Source of the DNA: Aurantimonas manganoxydans SI85-9A1
Lineage (GTDB): Bacteria > Pseudomonadota > Alphaproteobacteria > Rhizobiales > Rhizobiaceae
Direction of reading: 5' to 3'
NCBI RefSeq assembly: GCF_000153465.1
Contig: NZ_CH672387.1
Location: forward strand, 2,519,903 to 2,583,902
DNA: 64,000 nucleotides
In this document: piece after piece, positions 9,030 to 17,853 of the stretch
Layout: every line of letters starts with the position of its first letter
Numbering within the stretch: the first letter of the stretch is position 1
Translations under genes and position numbers: made by a program
The notes under the pieces: model-generated
The model's database searches: none
The model's input: only the letters and a program-made list of their open reading frames with translations
What the model was told of the DNA's origin: nothing

Positions 9030-9533
9030 ATGACCTACGACATCCGCCCGGAACGCTCTGGCGACGCCGCCGAGATCCTGCATCTCGTCACCGCAGCCTT
9101 TGCCGATGCGCCACACAGCGGCGGCACCGAGGCCGCCATCATCGATGCGCTGCGCGCCGATGACGCGCTGACGGTGTCGCTCGTCGCGGCCGCGGACGGG
9201 AAGATTGTCGGTCATGCCGCCATCTCGCCGGTGACGATCGACGGACGCGCTGTCGGCTGGTTCGGCCTCGGACCGGTGGCCGTCTTGCCCGATCGCCAGA
9301 GGCGGGGGATCGGCGGCGCCCTCGTGCGGACTGGTCTCGACCGCCTCCGGAACCAGGGAGCCAGGGGCTGCGTGGTGCTTGGCGGTCCCGGCTATTATCG
9401 CCGCTTCGGCTTTGCGGCCGATGCGCAGCTTCGCTACCCGGATGCGCCGGCGCCGTATTTCATGCGCCTTGCCTTCGGTCCCGACATCCCGGCGGGCCGC
9501 GTCGCCTACCATCCGGGCTTTGCCGCGCGATGA
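9030..9533 (+). CDS. GNAT family N-acetyltransferase
   Basis: 167 residues, a complete single GNAT fold: IRPERSGDAAEILHLVTAAF at the N-terminus, the acetyl-CoA pyrophosphate loop in VAVLPDRQRRGIGGALVRTGL, and LGGPGYYRRFGF. It resembles the YhbS-type subgroup of acetyltransferases. Substrate unknown. It is divergent from the cyclase gene and convergent with the CoA-binding gene. Confidence 0.85.
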   Translation: MTYDIRPERSGDAAEILHLVTAAFADAPHSGGTEAAIIDALRADDALTVSLVAAADGKIVGHAAISPVTIDGRAVGWFGLGPVAVLPDRQRRGIGGALVRTGLDRLRNQGARGCVVLGGPGYYRRFGFAADAQLRYPDAPAPYFMRLAFGPDIPAGRVAYHPGFAAR

Positions 9534-9572
9534 TCGGGTCGGCGCCCCGGTCGCGGAGCGAAGCGCCCTCGC

Positions 9573-10133
9573 CTATTTCGCCCGGTTCAGCCCGTAGCTC
9601 TGGAACCCCTTGCCCATGGCCGGCTTCTTCGACGAGAGGACGCGCGAATTGACGCCGTTCCAGCCGATCTCGCCGGACAGGCGCGCATATTCGATCTTCG
9701 GGCAGCGATCCATGACGACGGTGAGGCCTTCGGCCTCGGCCGTCCGCGCCGCCACGTCGTTGCGGATGCCGAGCTGCATCCAGATGACCGAGGGGCGCGG
9801 ATCCATCCCCAGCGCCTCTTCGACGATCCCCGGCACGGCATCGGCGGAGCGGAAGATGTCGACCATGTCGACCGGCTCGGGGATGCTGGCGAGGTCGGCA
9901 TGGCAGCGCTGGCCGAGGAGGTCCTGGCCGGCGAGGCCCGGATTGACCGGAATGACGCGGTAGCCCTTGGCCAGCAGGTATTTCAGGACGAAGTAGGAGG
10001 GGCGCACCGGCTTGGCGCTGGCGCCGACGAGGGCGATGGTCTTCACCCGGCCGAGCAGGCCGCGCATGGCGGCGTCGTCATAGACCAGCGGTGCCGGCGC
10101 GGCGGCACCCGGGGCGATCTCCGCCGGGCTCAT
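9573..10133 (-). CDS. CoA-binding domain protein (YccU type)
   Basis: About 186 residues with one Rossmann-like CoA-binding domain: TIALVGASAKPVRPSYFVLK, YRVIPVNPGLAGQDLLG, MDRCPKIEYARL. Proteins of this type bind CoA; no enzymatic reaction is established. ATG 10133 overlaps the TGA of the upstream enoyl-CoA hydratase gene (ATGA), implying translational coupling and a shared CoA-related role; I prefer it to the frame that begins 12 bases earlier. Confidence 0.85.
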   Translation of the reverse strand: MSPAEIAPGAAAPAPLVYDDAAMRGLLGRVKTIALVGASAKPVRPSYFVLKYLLAKGYRVIPVNPGLAGQDLLGQRCHADLASIPEPVDMVDIFRSADAVPGIVEEALGMDPRPSVIWMQLGIRNDVAARTAEAEGLTVVMDRCPKIEYARLSGEIGWNGVNSRVLSSKKPAMGKGFQSYGLNRAK

Positions 10134-10948
10134 TCGTGGGTCCATTCCGGCTTGCGCTTCTCCAGGAAGGCGCCGATGCCCTCTTCCGCGTCCTTGGCCA
10201 GCATGTTCTCGGTCATCACCGAGGCGGCATATTCATAGGCGTCCGACAGCCCCATCTCGGCCTGCCGGTAGAACGCCTCCTTGCCGGTCTTCACCGTCAT
10301 CGCCGACTTGGAGGCGATGGTGGTGGCGTATTTGCCGACGATGGTGCCGAGATATTCCGGCGGCACGACCCGGTTGACCAGACCGAACTCGCGGGCCGAG
10401 CGGGCGTCGATGGTCTCGCCCGTCAGCAGCATTTCCATGGCGTGCTTGCGGCTGAGATTGCGCGACAGCGCCACCATCGGCGTCGAGCAGAACAGGCCGA
10501 TATTGACGCCCGGCGTGCAGAACTGCGCTTCCTCGGAGGCGATGGCGAGATCGCAGGAGGCCACGAGCTGGCAGCCGGCGGCCGTGGCGAGGCCGTTCAC
10601 CTCGGCGATCACCGGCGCGGGATGGCGGACGATCGCCTGCATCACCTCGGAGCATTTGCGCATCGTCGCCGCGAAGAAGGCGCGGCCGCGATCGGCGTCG
10701 CTGCGATGGGCGGTCAGCTCCTTCAGGTCGTGGCCGGCCGAGAAGATCTTGCCGGCGCCGGCGATGACGACGACGCGGTTGTCGGTGTCGGCAGCCGCAT
10801 CGGCGAGCGCGGCGAGGATCGCGTCCATCATCGCCATCGACAGGGCGTTCGCCGGCGGGCTGGACAGGACGATCCGGGTCAGGCCCGTCGCGCGCTGGAT
10901 TTCGACGGGATGCTGGCCCGCATCGGCGATTTCAAAGATGTCTGCCAT
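10130..10948 (-). CDS. Enoyl-CoA hydratase/isomerase family protein
   Basis: 272 residues, crotonase fold. Oxyanion-hole segments: KIFSAGHDLKEL and AEVNGLATAAGCQLVASCDL; then FCTPGVNIGLFCSTPM. The pattern SAGHDLKEL and the ending IGAFLEKRKPEW are those of the ECHDC3-like subgroup. It probably hydrates or isomerises an acyl-CoA intermediate in the cytoplasm. ATG 10948 fits the domain start (MADIFEIAD). The downstream CoA-binding gene overlaps its stop codon, so the two form an operon. Confidence 0.85.
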   Translation of the reverse strand: MADIFEIADAGQHPVEIQRATGLTRIVLSSPPANALSMAMMDAILAALADAAADTDNRVVVIAGAGKIFSAGHDLKELTAHRSDADRGRAFFAATMRKCSEVMQAIVRHPAPVIAEVNGLATAAGCQLVASCDLAIASEEAQFCTPGVNIGLFCSTPMVALSRNLSRKHAMEMLLTGETIDARSAREFGLVNRVVPPEYLGTIVGKYATTIASKSAMTVKTGKEAFYRQAEMGLSDAYEYAASVMTENMLAKDAEEGIGAFLEKRKPEWTHE

Positions 10949-11153
10949 GATCGGTTCCGGTCGACTGAAGGAAGGCGTTACCGCCACCTTCAACAGAATC
11001 GCCCCGCCCTCCGCAAGATCGTCGGTGCGCTCCGGCTAATGCTCCCCGCGATATCGTCAGTCCGACTGGCCATAGCAGGGCCCCGAAGCTAGGACGGTGC
11101 AGGTCGGGAGGAGGCATCTGCCCGGCCCGGACAGGAGCGGGAGGAACGCGCGC

Positions 11154-11579
11154 GTGCAGCCGATCATGACGAAAGCCGAACTCGAAGCCTTTCTCGACAG
11201 CGACTTTCCGCAGCTCGGCGGACGCGAGGGGGGCTTTTCCATCGTTGATGTCGCACCCGGCTCGGCGACCATGCGGCTCGACGCCGGAGACCGGCATCTG
11301 CGACCAGGCGGCACCGTCTCCGGCCCCAGCCTCTTCGCGCTGGCCGATGTCGCTGCCTATGTCGCCATCCTCGCCCATATCGGGCCGGTGGCGCTGGCCG
11401 TCACCACCAATCTGTCGATCAACTTCCTGCGCAAGCCCGAGCCCGGCGGCATCCTTGGCGAGGCCCGGCTCCTGAAGCTCGGCAAGCGGCTGGCGGTCGT
11501 CGACATCTCCCTGACCAATGCCGCGGACGCGGCGCTGGTCGCCCATGCCGTGGCGACCTATTCGATCCCGCCCCGATGA
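11154..11579 (+). CDS. PaaI-type hotdog-fold thioesterase
   Basis: 141 residues. Hotdog-fold signature: LRPGGTVSGPSLFALADVAAYVAIL (general base region), LAVTTNLSINFLRKP, and the closing strand HAVATYSIPPR. Such enzymes hydrolyse acyl- or aryl-CoA thioesters. GGAGGA lies 8 bases before GTG 11154 but 20 before the in-frame ATG at 11166, so a GTG start is favoured. Divergent from the enoyl-CoA hydratase, so both sides of this promoter region encode CoA-ester enzymes. Confidence 0.85.
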   Translation: MQPIMTKAELEAFLDSDFPQLGGREGGFSIVDVAPGSATMRLDAGDRHLRPGGTVSGPSLFALADVAAYVAILAHIGPVALAVTTNLSINFLRKPEPGGILGEARLLKLGKRLAVVDISLTNAADAALVAHAVATYSIPPR

Positions 11580-11596
11580 GACGCGCGCGGCACTGC

Positions 11597-11610
11597 GGTA
11601 TCATGATACC
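11597..11610. promoter_or_regulatory. Perfect 14-bp palindrome, possible operator
   Basis: GGTATCATGATACC is self-complementary. It lies 18 bases after the thioesterase stop and 62 bases before the -35 box of the rplM promoter, a position compatible with an activator or repressor dimer site. No matching regulator can be named. Confidence 0.4.
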
Positions 11611-11623
11611 TTGACGCCGCGAT

Positions 11624-11640
11624 CCCCTGCATGACAGGGG
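11624..11640 (+). terminator. Small hairpin upstream of rplM
   Basis: CCCCTG / CAGGGG with a 5-base loop, no T tract; possibly a weak terminator for the thioesterase gene. Confidence 0.3.
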
Positions 11641-11671
11641 CTCGCGAAGGGTGCCGATACGTCTTTTGACG

Positions 11672-11700
11672 TTGACAGACGCGGTGCGGGCCCGTATGTC
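11672..11700 (+). promoter_or_regulatory. Housekeeping-type promoter for rplM-rpsI
   Basis: TTGACA (11672-11677), a 17-base spacer, then TATGTC (11695-11700). The consensus -35 and the spacing are near ideal for RpoD-type sigma factors. It leaves an untranslated leader of about 85 bases before rplM. Confidence 0.65.
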
Positions 11701-11791
11701 CCGCTCCACGAAGAGCCGGCTCGCGCCGCCTTCCCAAGATCGACGGCCACAGCGGCCGGCAACGATGCTCACGAACACCCAAGGGCAGAAT

Positions 11792-12256
11792 ATGAAAACC
11801 TTCTCGCAGAAGACCGAGACGGTGGAGAAGAAGTGGATCCTGATCGACGCCGAAGGGCTCGTCGTCGGCCGCCTCGCTTCCATCGTTGCGCTTCGCCTCC
11901 GCGGCAAGCACAAGCCGACCTTCACGCCGCATGTCGATGATGGCGACAACATCATCATCATCAATGCGGACAAGATCGTCCTGACCGGCAAGAAGTACGA
12001 GAACAAGACGTACTACTGGCACACCGGTTATGCCGGCGGCATCAAGGAGCGCAAGGCGCGCCACATCCTCGAGGGCCGCTTCCCGGAGCGCGTCGTCGAG
12101 AAGGCCATCGAGCGCATGCTGCCGCGCGGCCCGCTCGGCCGTCGCCAGCTCAAGAACCTCCGCGTCTACGCCGGTGCCGAGCACCCGCATGAGGCGCAGT
12201 CCCCCGAGACGCTCGACGTCCGGGCCATGAACTCCAAGAACTCGAGGGCCGCATAA
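11792..12256 (+). CDS. rplM: 50S ribosomal protein L13
   Basis: 154 residues, the usual length in alphaproteobacteria. Signatures: [59 protein letters not shown] and [13 protein letters not shown]-like [19 protein letters not shown]13 binds 23S rRNA early in large-subunit assembly. AAGGG precedes ATG 11792. Its TAA shares one base with the ATG of rpsI, so the pair is translationally coupled as in most bacteria. Confidence 0.97.
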   Translation: MKTFSQKTETVEKKWILIDAEGLVVGRLASIVALRLRGKHKPTFTPHVDDGDNIIIINADKIVLTGKKYENKTYYWHTGYAGGIKERKARHILEGRFPERVVEKAIERMLPRGPLGRRQLKNLRVYAGAEHPHEAQSPETLDVRAMNSKNSRAA

Positions 12257-12732
12257 TGTCCCAGCTCTCTTCGCTCGAAGAACTCGGCACGGCCGAAGTC
12301 ACCGCACAGCCGGAAGCCCCGGTGCATGTGCAGAAGCTCGACCAGTACGGTCGCGCCTATGCTACCGGCAAGCGCAAGGATGCGGTTGCCCGCGTCTGGG
12401 TGAAGCCGGGCACCGGCAAGATCACGATCAACGATCGCGATTTCACCGCGTATTTCGCACGTCCGGTCCTGCAGATGGTGCTGCGTCAGCCGATCGTCGC
12501 CGCGGCCCGTGACGGCCAGTTCGACGTCGTCGCCACGGTGGCCGGCGGTGGTCTGTCCGGCCAGGCCGGTGCGGTCCGCCACGGCATCTCCAAGGCGCTG
12601 ACCTATTACGAGCCGGGCCTGCGCGCGGTTCTCAAGAAGGGCGGCTTCCTGACGCGCGACTCGCGTACGGTCGAGCGCAAGAAGTACGGCAAGGCGAAGG
12701 CCCGCCGGTCCTTCCAGTTCTCCAAGCGCTGA
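12256..12732 (+). CDS. rpsI: 30S ribosomal protein S9
   Basis: 158 residues. The C-terminal half is the conserved S9 core ([55 protein letters not shown]) and the tail ends in [11 protein letters not shown], which reaches the P-site tRNA anticodon stem-loop. The 35-residue N-terminal extension is typical of alphaproteobacterial S9. Coupled to rplM by a one-base overlap and followed by a strong terminator. Confidence 0.97.
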   Translation: MSQLSSLEELGTAEVTAQPEAPVHVQKLDQYGRAYATGKRKDAVARVWVKPGTGKITINDRDFTAYFARPVLQMVLRQPIVAAARDGQFDVVATVAGGGLSGQAGAVRHGISKALTYYEPGLRAVLKKGGFLTRDSRTVERKKYGKAKARRSFQFSKR

Positions 12733-12777
12733 TCGGCGCGGCGGCGTCTGCCGCCGCCCTTTCTCCCGCGAAGTTCT

Positions 12778-12808
12778 AAGCCGCCGGGTGGTCGCCCGGC
12801 GGCTTTTT
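12778..12808 (+). terminator. Intrinsic terminator of rplM-rpsI
   Basis: AAGCCGCCGGG / CCCGGCGGCTT stem with 6-base loop and TTTTT at the 3' side. Confidence 0.9.
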
Positions 12809-12910
12809 GCTTATGTGGGCGCGACAGGCTGGTCTGGCGCATCGGAGCTGCGCCCGGCCCCGGCCACCTTCGGCCCGCCGCCTCCCCGACGCTCCCTCGC
12901 GGAAGTGACC

Positions 12911-13873
12911 ATGCCCAGCACGTCCATCGACCATGCCTTCACCGCCGACAGCGCCCACGGCGCGGCGGGCGACCCGACCTATGCCGGCGCCCTCTCCTTC
13001 ATGCGGCGGCGCCAGACCAAGGCGGTCGACGGCACCGACGTTACGGTCTGGGGCATTCCGTTCGACGCCTCGGTCTCCAACCGCCCGGGCACGCGCTTCG
13101 GCCCGCAGGCGCTGCGCCGCGCCTCGGCGATCTTCGACAACGATCCGCAGTTTCCCTTCAATCAGGACCTCTTCGAGACCCTGAGCGTGGTCGATTACGG
13201 TGACTGCCTGCTCGACTACCGGCTGCCGGAGACGGCCCACGAGACCATCCGCGCGGAGGCGGCGGCCCTGATCGCCCGGACCGGCTTCCTGATGACGCTG
13301 GGCGGCGACCATTCGATCACCTTCCCGCTGCTGCAGGCGCATGTGGCGCGGCACGGCAGGCTGTCGCTGGTCCAGTTCGACGCCCATCAGGACACCTGGC
13401 CCGTCGCCACCGGCGGTGACGGCCAGTTCCGCGTCGATCACGGCTCCTTCGTCAAGGCGGCCGTGGATGCGGGCCTGGTCGATCCGGCGACCTCGATCCA
13501 GATCGGCATCCGCACCCACGCGCCGGAGGATTGCGGTCTGGCGATCGTCGACGGCGAGGCGGTGGAGGAGATGACCAGCGCGGCCATCGCCGAGGCGATC
13601 CTGTCGCGCACAAATGGCACACCGACCTATCTCAGCTTCGACATCGACTGCCTCGACGTCGCGTTCGCGCCGGGCACCGGCACGCCGGTCGCCGGCGGCC
13701 CGTCGAGCGCCAAGATGCTGGCGGTGCTGCGCCTGCTCGGCGATCTCCGGCTGGTCGGCGCGGACGTGGTCGAAGTCTCGCCGCCTTATGACCATAGCGA
13801 CATGACGGCGATCGCCGGCGCAACGGTTGCCATGTATGTGCTCGGCCTGCTGGCGCAGAAGCAGGCGGGATGA
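12911..13873 (+). CDS. speB: Agmatinase-type ureohydrolase
   Basis: 320 residues, ureohydrolase fold. Binuclear Mn site residues are visible in LGGDHSITFPLL (His), QFDAHQDTWP (DAHxD) and LSFDIDCLDVAFAPGTGTPV (DxD), and EVSPPYDHSDMTAIAGA closes the family signature. Agmatinases hydrolyse agmatine to putrescine and urea; guanidino-acid hydrolases share these motifs, so the exact substrate is uncertain. ATG 12911 follows GGAAGTGA; an open frame reaching back to 12788 crosses the rpsI terminator and is not used. Single gene. Confidence 0.85.
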   Translation: MPSTSIDHAFTADSAHGAAGDPTYAGALSFMRRRQTKAVDGTDVTVWGIPFDASVSNRPGTRFGPQALRRASAIFDNDPQFPFNQDLFETLSVVDYGDCLLDYRLPETAHETIRAEAAALIARTGFLMTLGGDHSITFPLLQAHVARHGRLSLVQFDAHQDTWPVATGGDGQFRVDHGSFVKAAVDAGLVDPATSIQIGIRTHAPEDCGLAIVDGEAVEEMTSAAIAEAILSRTNGTPTYLSFDIDCLDVAFAPGTGTPVAGGPSSAKMLAVLRLLGDLRLVGADVVEVSPPYDHSDMTAIAGATVAMYVLGLLAQKQAG

Positions 13874-14058
13874 TGCGGCCCGGCGCGCTGACAAAGTGAT
13901 TCAACACGCTGCCATCCTGATTCAGGACACGCGCCTAACCCGTTGAAACGACGCTCCGTAAGCAACTGATACGAATCTTGAGTAGCCGGACGCCGGCTTT
14001 TCGATCACCACGGCATCGCGCCTTTGCGGCGGCGATTCACCCGACCCAGACGAGCCCC

Positions 14059-15201
14059 ATGACCCAGAACATCCCCTTCATCGACCTCGCCACCCAGCGT
14101 GACCGGATCCGCGACAAGGTGGATCACCGCATCGCGACCGTGCTGGACCATGGCGCCTTCGTCATGGGCCCGGAGATCCGCGAGCTGGAAGCTGCGCTCG
14201 GCGCATTCGGCCAGATGCCCTACACCCTGTCCTGCGCCTCGGGCACCGACGCGCTGGCACTGCCGCTGATGGCGTGGGGTATCAAGCCCGGCGACGTGGT
14301 GTTCTGTCCGAGCTTCACCTTCGCCTCGACCGCGGAAGTCGTCGCCTGGCTCGGCGCGACGCCGTATTTCGTCGATGTCGATGCCGACACCTTCAACATG
14401 GACCCAGCGCATCTGGAAGCCGCGATCGCCGAGGTTGCAAGCAAGGACAGGCTGACGCCGCGGGCGATCATCGCCGTCGACCTGTTCGGCCAGCCGGCGG
14501 ACTATCCGGCGCTGCGCCGCGTCGCCGACGCGCACGGGCTGAAGCTCATCTCCGACGCCGCACAGGGTTATGGCGGAACCATCGACGGCGAACTGTCCAG
14601 CAAATGGTCGCATGTCGTGTCGACCAGCTTCTTTCCGGCCAAGCCGCTGGGCTGCTACGGCGATGGCGGCGCGGTCCAGACCGACGACGTCGAGCTCAAC
14701 GAGATCATGGCGTCGCTGCGCGTCCACGGCCAGAATGCCGAGGACAAGTACGACAACATCCGCATCGGCATGAATGGCCGCATGGACACGCTGCAGGCCG
14801 CCATCCTGATGGAAAAGCTGGCGATCTTCCCGGACGAGATCGTTGCACGCGGCCGCATCGCCGCACGCTATTCGGAGATGCTCGCCGGGATCGTGACGCC
14901 GCAGAAGCTCCTGCGCGACGCCGTCTCGACCTGGGCGCAATATACGATCCGCCTGCCGGAGGGCACCGACCGCAACGCCTTCGCGGCCAGCCTGCGCGAG
15001 GCCGGCGTGCCGACGGCGATCTATTATCCCAAGCCCCTGCACCGGCAGACCGCCTATCGCCACTTCCCGGTGACGGGCGGCGAACTGCCGGTCTCCGACG
15101 CCCTGTCCCGCGACGTCATCAGCCTGCCGATGCACGCCTATCTGGACGAGGCGACGCAGGACCGCATCGTGGCGGCCGTGAGAGCAGCACTGCAGGCCTG
15201 A
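14059..15201 (+). CDS. DegT/DnrJ/EryC1/StrS family PLP aminotransferase
   Basis: 380 residues. Features: IPFIDLATQRDRIRDKVD, GPEIRELEAALGAF, SGTDALALPLMAWGIKPGD, the cofactor-binding Asp in LISDAAQGYGG and the Schiff-base lysine in SFFPAKPLGCYGDGGA, then MNGRMDTLQAAIL. The sequence type matches WbpE-like enzymes that aminate a nucleotide-linked 3-keto or 4-keto sugar for surface polysaccharide. No other nucleotide-sugar gene is adjacent. ATG 14059 directly precedes the conserved start. Confidence 0.85.
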   Translation: MTQNIPFIDLATQRDRIRDKVDHRIATVLDHGAFVMGPEIRELEAALGAFGQMPYTLSCASGTDALALPLMAWGIKPGDVVFCPSFTFASTAEVVAWLGATPYFVDVDADTFNMDPAHLEAAIAEVASKDRLTPRAIIAVDLFGQPADYPALRRVADAHGLKLISDAAQGYGGTIDGELSSKWSHVVSTSFFPAKPLGCYGDGGAVQTDDVELNEIMASLRVHGQNAEDKYDNIRIGMNGRMDTLQAAILMEKLAIFPDEIVARGRIAARYSEMLAGIVTPQKLLRDAVSTWAQYTIRLPEGTDRNAFAASLREAGVPTAIYYPKPLHRQTAYRHFPVTGGELPVSDALSRDVISLPMHAYLDEATQDRIVAAVRAALQA

Positions 15202-15319
15202 CATCGGTCGCGGCGCGACACCCCGGTCTGGACGTCGCGCCAGATTTCGATAAACCCCGGCGATGACAGGGGCGCCGCGCGAGGTCGCTGCGGGCCCAAA
15301 CCCATGCGAGGAGATGGCG

Positions 15320-16371
15320 ATGGCCGACAAGATCAGGATAGGTGTGCTCGGAGCCAGCGGCTATACCGGCGCGGATCTCGTCCGTCTCGCCGCCCGTCAC
15401 CCGAACATGGAGATCGCCGTCCTCACGGCGAACAGCCACGCCGGCAAGCCGATGCGGCAGGTCTTCCGCCACCTGTCCCATATCGACCTGCCGGATCTGG
15501 TGACCATCGAGGAAGCGCCCTGGAGCGACGTCGACGCGGTGTTCTGCGGCCTGCCGCACGGCACGACGCAGGCGATCACCAAGGAGATCTTCGAGACCTA
15601 TCCGCAGACCAAGATCATCGACATGTCGGCCGATTTTCGCTTGCGGGACCCGGCCGCCTACAAGGAATGGTACGGGCTCGACCATGTCGCGACCGAGTTG
15701 CAGGGGGAGGCCGTCTACGGCCTGACCGAGCTCAACCGCGAGGCCATCCGCGACGCGCGGCTGATCGCCTGCCCCGGCTGCTATCCGACGGCCGCGCTGC
15801 TGTCGCTGGTACCGCTGACCAGTGCATCGCTGATCGATGCCACCGACATCGTCATCGACGCCAAGTCCGCGTGTCGGCGCAGGGCGCGGGCTGAAGGAGA
15901 ACACCTGTTCTGCGAGCCGGCGAAGGCCTGTCGCCCTATGCGGTCGGCAAGCACCGGCATTCGGCCGAAATCGAGCAGGAAATCGGCAAGGCCGCCGGAA
16001 TCGACGATCTGAGGGTCAACTTCACCCCGCATCTCATTCCGATGAGCCGCGGCGAACTCTGCACCAGCTATGTACGGCTCGCCGCCGGCAAGACCGCGGC
16101 CGATCTGCGCCAGCACCTGATCGAGACCTATCAGGGCGACCCGTTCATCACCATTCCGGACGAAGACGTCCTGCCCCAGACCCAGATGGTCCGCGGTTCG
16201 AACTATGTGGTGATCAACGTCGTGCCCGACCGCATCCCCGGCCGCGCCATCGTCATCTCGACGCTCGACAATCTGGTGAAGGGATCGGCTGGCCAGGCCA
16301 TCCAGAACTTCAACGTCGCCTATGGCCTCGAGGAAACCACCGGCATCGCCCAGCTGCCGCTGTTCCCCTAA
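15320..16371 (+). pseudogene. argC: N-acetyl-gamma-glutamyl-phosphate reductase, frameshifted
   Basis: ArgC reduces N-acetylglutamyl phosphate in arginine synthesis. The N-terminal part (IRIGVLGASGYTGADLVRL; catalytic Cys in ACPGCYPTA) reads in one frame from ATG 15320 (GAGGAGA upstream) to about 15868; the C-terminal part (GEGLSPYAVGKHRHSAEIE, NFTPHLIPMSRGELCT, VKGSAGQAIQNFN) reads in another to TAA 16371. Four single-base losses, each in a GG or CC doublet, near 15868, 15876, 15904 and 15916 account exactly for the shift. The rest of the gene is well conserved. Either a very recent pseudogene or a local consensus error. Confidence 0.9.
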
Positions 16372-16395
16372 GCTGAGGCAAGCGACCGCGCGGCG

Positions 16396-17766
16396 TCAGG
16401 CGGCGGCGCGGTCGATGCTCTCGATCGCCGCTTCCAGGGCGGCGAAGCAGCGCGCGTCGATCGCCGTTCCCACATCGGCCCGCATAATCGCCAGCGCCTT
16501 CGAAACCGGCATCGCGGCGCGATACGGCCGCTCGGCGGTGAGCGCGTCGAAGATGTCGGCCGTGGTGATGATGCGCGTGTCGAAGCAGATGTCATCACCC
16601 GCCAGTCCGTTCGGATAGCCGCGACCATCCAGCCGCTCGTGATGGGCGCCGGCAATCCGCGCCAAGTCGGCAAAGATGCTGATGCGCGACAGGATCGCCT
16701 CGCTGAAGCCGGGATGGCCCTTGATCACTGCCCATTCGTCGGCGTCCAGCTTGCCCGGCTTGTCGAGGATCTGGTTGGAGACGCTGAGCTTGCCGATGTC
16801 GTGCAGCAGCGCGACGCGCTTCAGGAAGCGGCGGTGCTCGTCGCTCAGGCCCAGCTTCTCGGCGATCAGGTCGGTGAACAGCGCCACGCGTTCGCTGTGA
16901 CCACCCGTATAGGGGCTCTTGGAATCGACGACCTGCGCGAAAGCCTCGGCGAGGCAGTCGAGGAACTCCTCGTCGGCGAGCTCGGCATTGTTGTGGGGGG
17001 CAAGGCCGATCACCGTTGCGGCAAGGTCCGGTGCACTGAGCGTCGTCCAGACCGCAGGGTCGGCGGCCACCGTCGTGAAGGCGTCGATCAGGGCCGGGTC
17101 GAACCAGCTGCCGCTGCGCGCCGTCACTTCGCGGAGGGCGAAGTCGGCGTCCGCGCTGGAGTGGAAGACGTCGACCACCTGGGCCAGCAGCGCGATGCGG
17201 CCGAACAGGGCGATCGCCTCCCCCTTCAGCGCCTGGGGCTGTCCCTTGCCGTTCCAGTGTTCGTCGAGATCGAGAATGCCGGCGGCCACGGTCTCGGGAA
17301 AGCGCATCTGGCGGACGATGTCGGCGCCGCGATGGCAGCGCGTCTCGATCAGCTCGCGGGAGATCGTGTCGCCCTTGGCCAGCGCCACCACCATGGCGCG
17401 GAAGCGTTCGGCGAGACTGGCCTTCAGCCCGGTGTGCTTGAGGACGAAATGCAGAACGTGCGGAAGGCTGTCGCTGACGGTCTTGATATCGCGCTTGAAG
17501 GCGATATCGTCGGTCAGGAAGAGCTGGCAGATGCGCGCCGCGTTCGAGCTGCAGCCGATGTCCTTGAGAAGCAGCGTGTAGTAAAGGTCGGCCATTTCCG
17601 GTTCGGACAGGCCGATGGCCCGGCCGACATTCATGCCGATCCAGCAGCAGCGCAGGCCGTGACCGTCGGGCTGGCCTTCGGTAAGGTCCAGCGCGTAGCT
17701 GAGGGCGCTGACGAGCTCGGCCTTGGACACCGCCTGCCGTCGTTCCTCCCTGGTGTTCACACTCAT
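16396..17766 (-). CDS. HD-GYP domain protein, putative cyclic-di-GMP phosphodiesterase
   Basis: 456 residues with two HD-type regions. The first (residues about 25-190) is degenerate: LLLKDIGCSSNA where HDIG is expected. The second (about 280-430) is complete: SGGHSERV-type GGHSERVALFTDL, LLHDIGKLSV, AGAHHERLDGRGYP and IITTADIFDALTAERPYR, which are the metal ligands and the GYP loop of cyclic-di-GMP phosphodiesterases. No transmembrane segment is seen, so a cytoplasmic enzyme. Start ATG 17766. Confidence 0.88.
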   Translation of the reverse strand: MSVNTREERRQAVSKAELVSALSYALDLTEGQPDGHGLRCCWIGMNVGRAIGLSEPEMADLYYTLLLKDIGCSSNAARICQLFLTDDIAFKRDIKTVSDSLPHVLHFVLKHTGLKASLAERFRAMVVALAKGDTISRELIETRCHRGADIVRQMRFPETVAAGILDLDEHWNGKGQPQALKGEAIALFGRIALLAQVVDVFHSSADADFALREVTARSGSWFDPALIDAFTTVAADPAVWTTLSAPDLAATVIGLAPHNNAELADEEFLDCLAEAFAQVVDSKSPYTGGHSERVALFTDLIAEKLGLSDEHRRFLKRVALLHDIGKLSVSNQILDKPGKLDADEWAVIKGHPGFSEAILSRISIFADLARIAGAHHERLDGRGYPNGLAGDDICFDTRIITTADIFDALTAERPYRAAMPVSKALAIMRADVGTAIDARCFAALEAAIESIDRAAA

Positions 17767-17853
17767 CGCGCGCCCCGGCCCTTGGTCCCGTTGGCGGGGA
17801 TCATCGCAGCCCCAGGTTAACGGACCGACGAAGGCGGCGCGCGACGAAACGGC

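Noticed and set aside
12788-12910. Upstream extension of the agmatinase frame
   Set aside because: It would start within the rpsI terminator; ATG 12911 fits the family.
15320-16371. Programmed frameshifting in argC
   Set aside because: Four separate base losses are needed to restore the frame and no slippery site is present.
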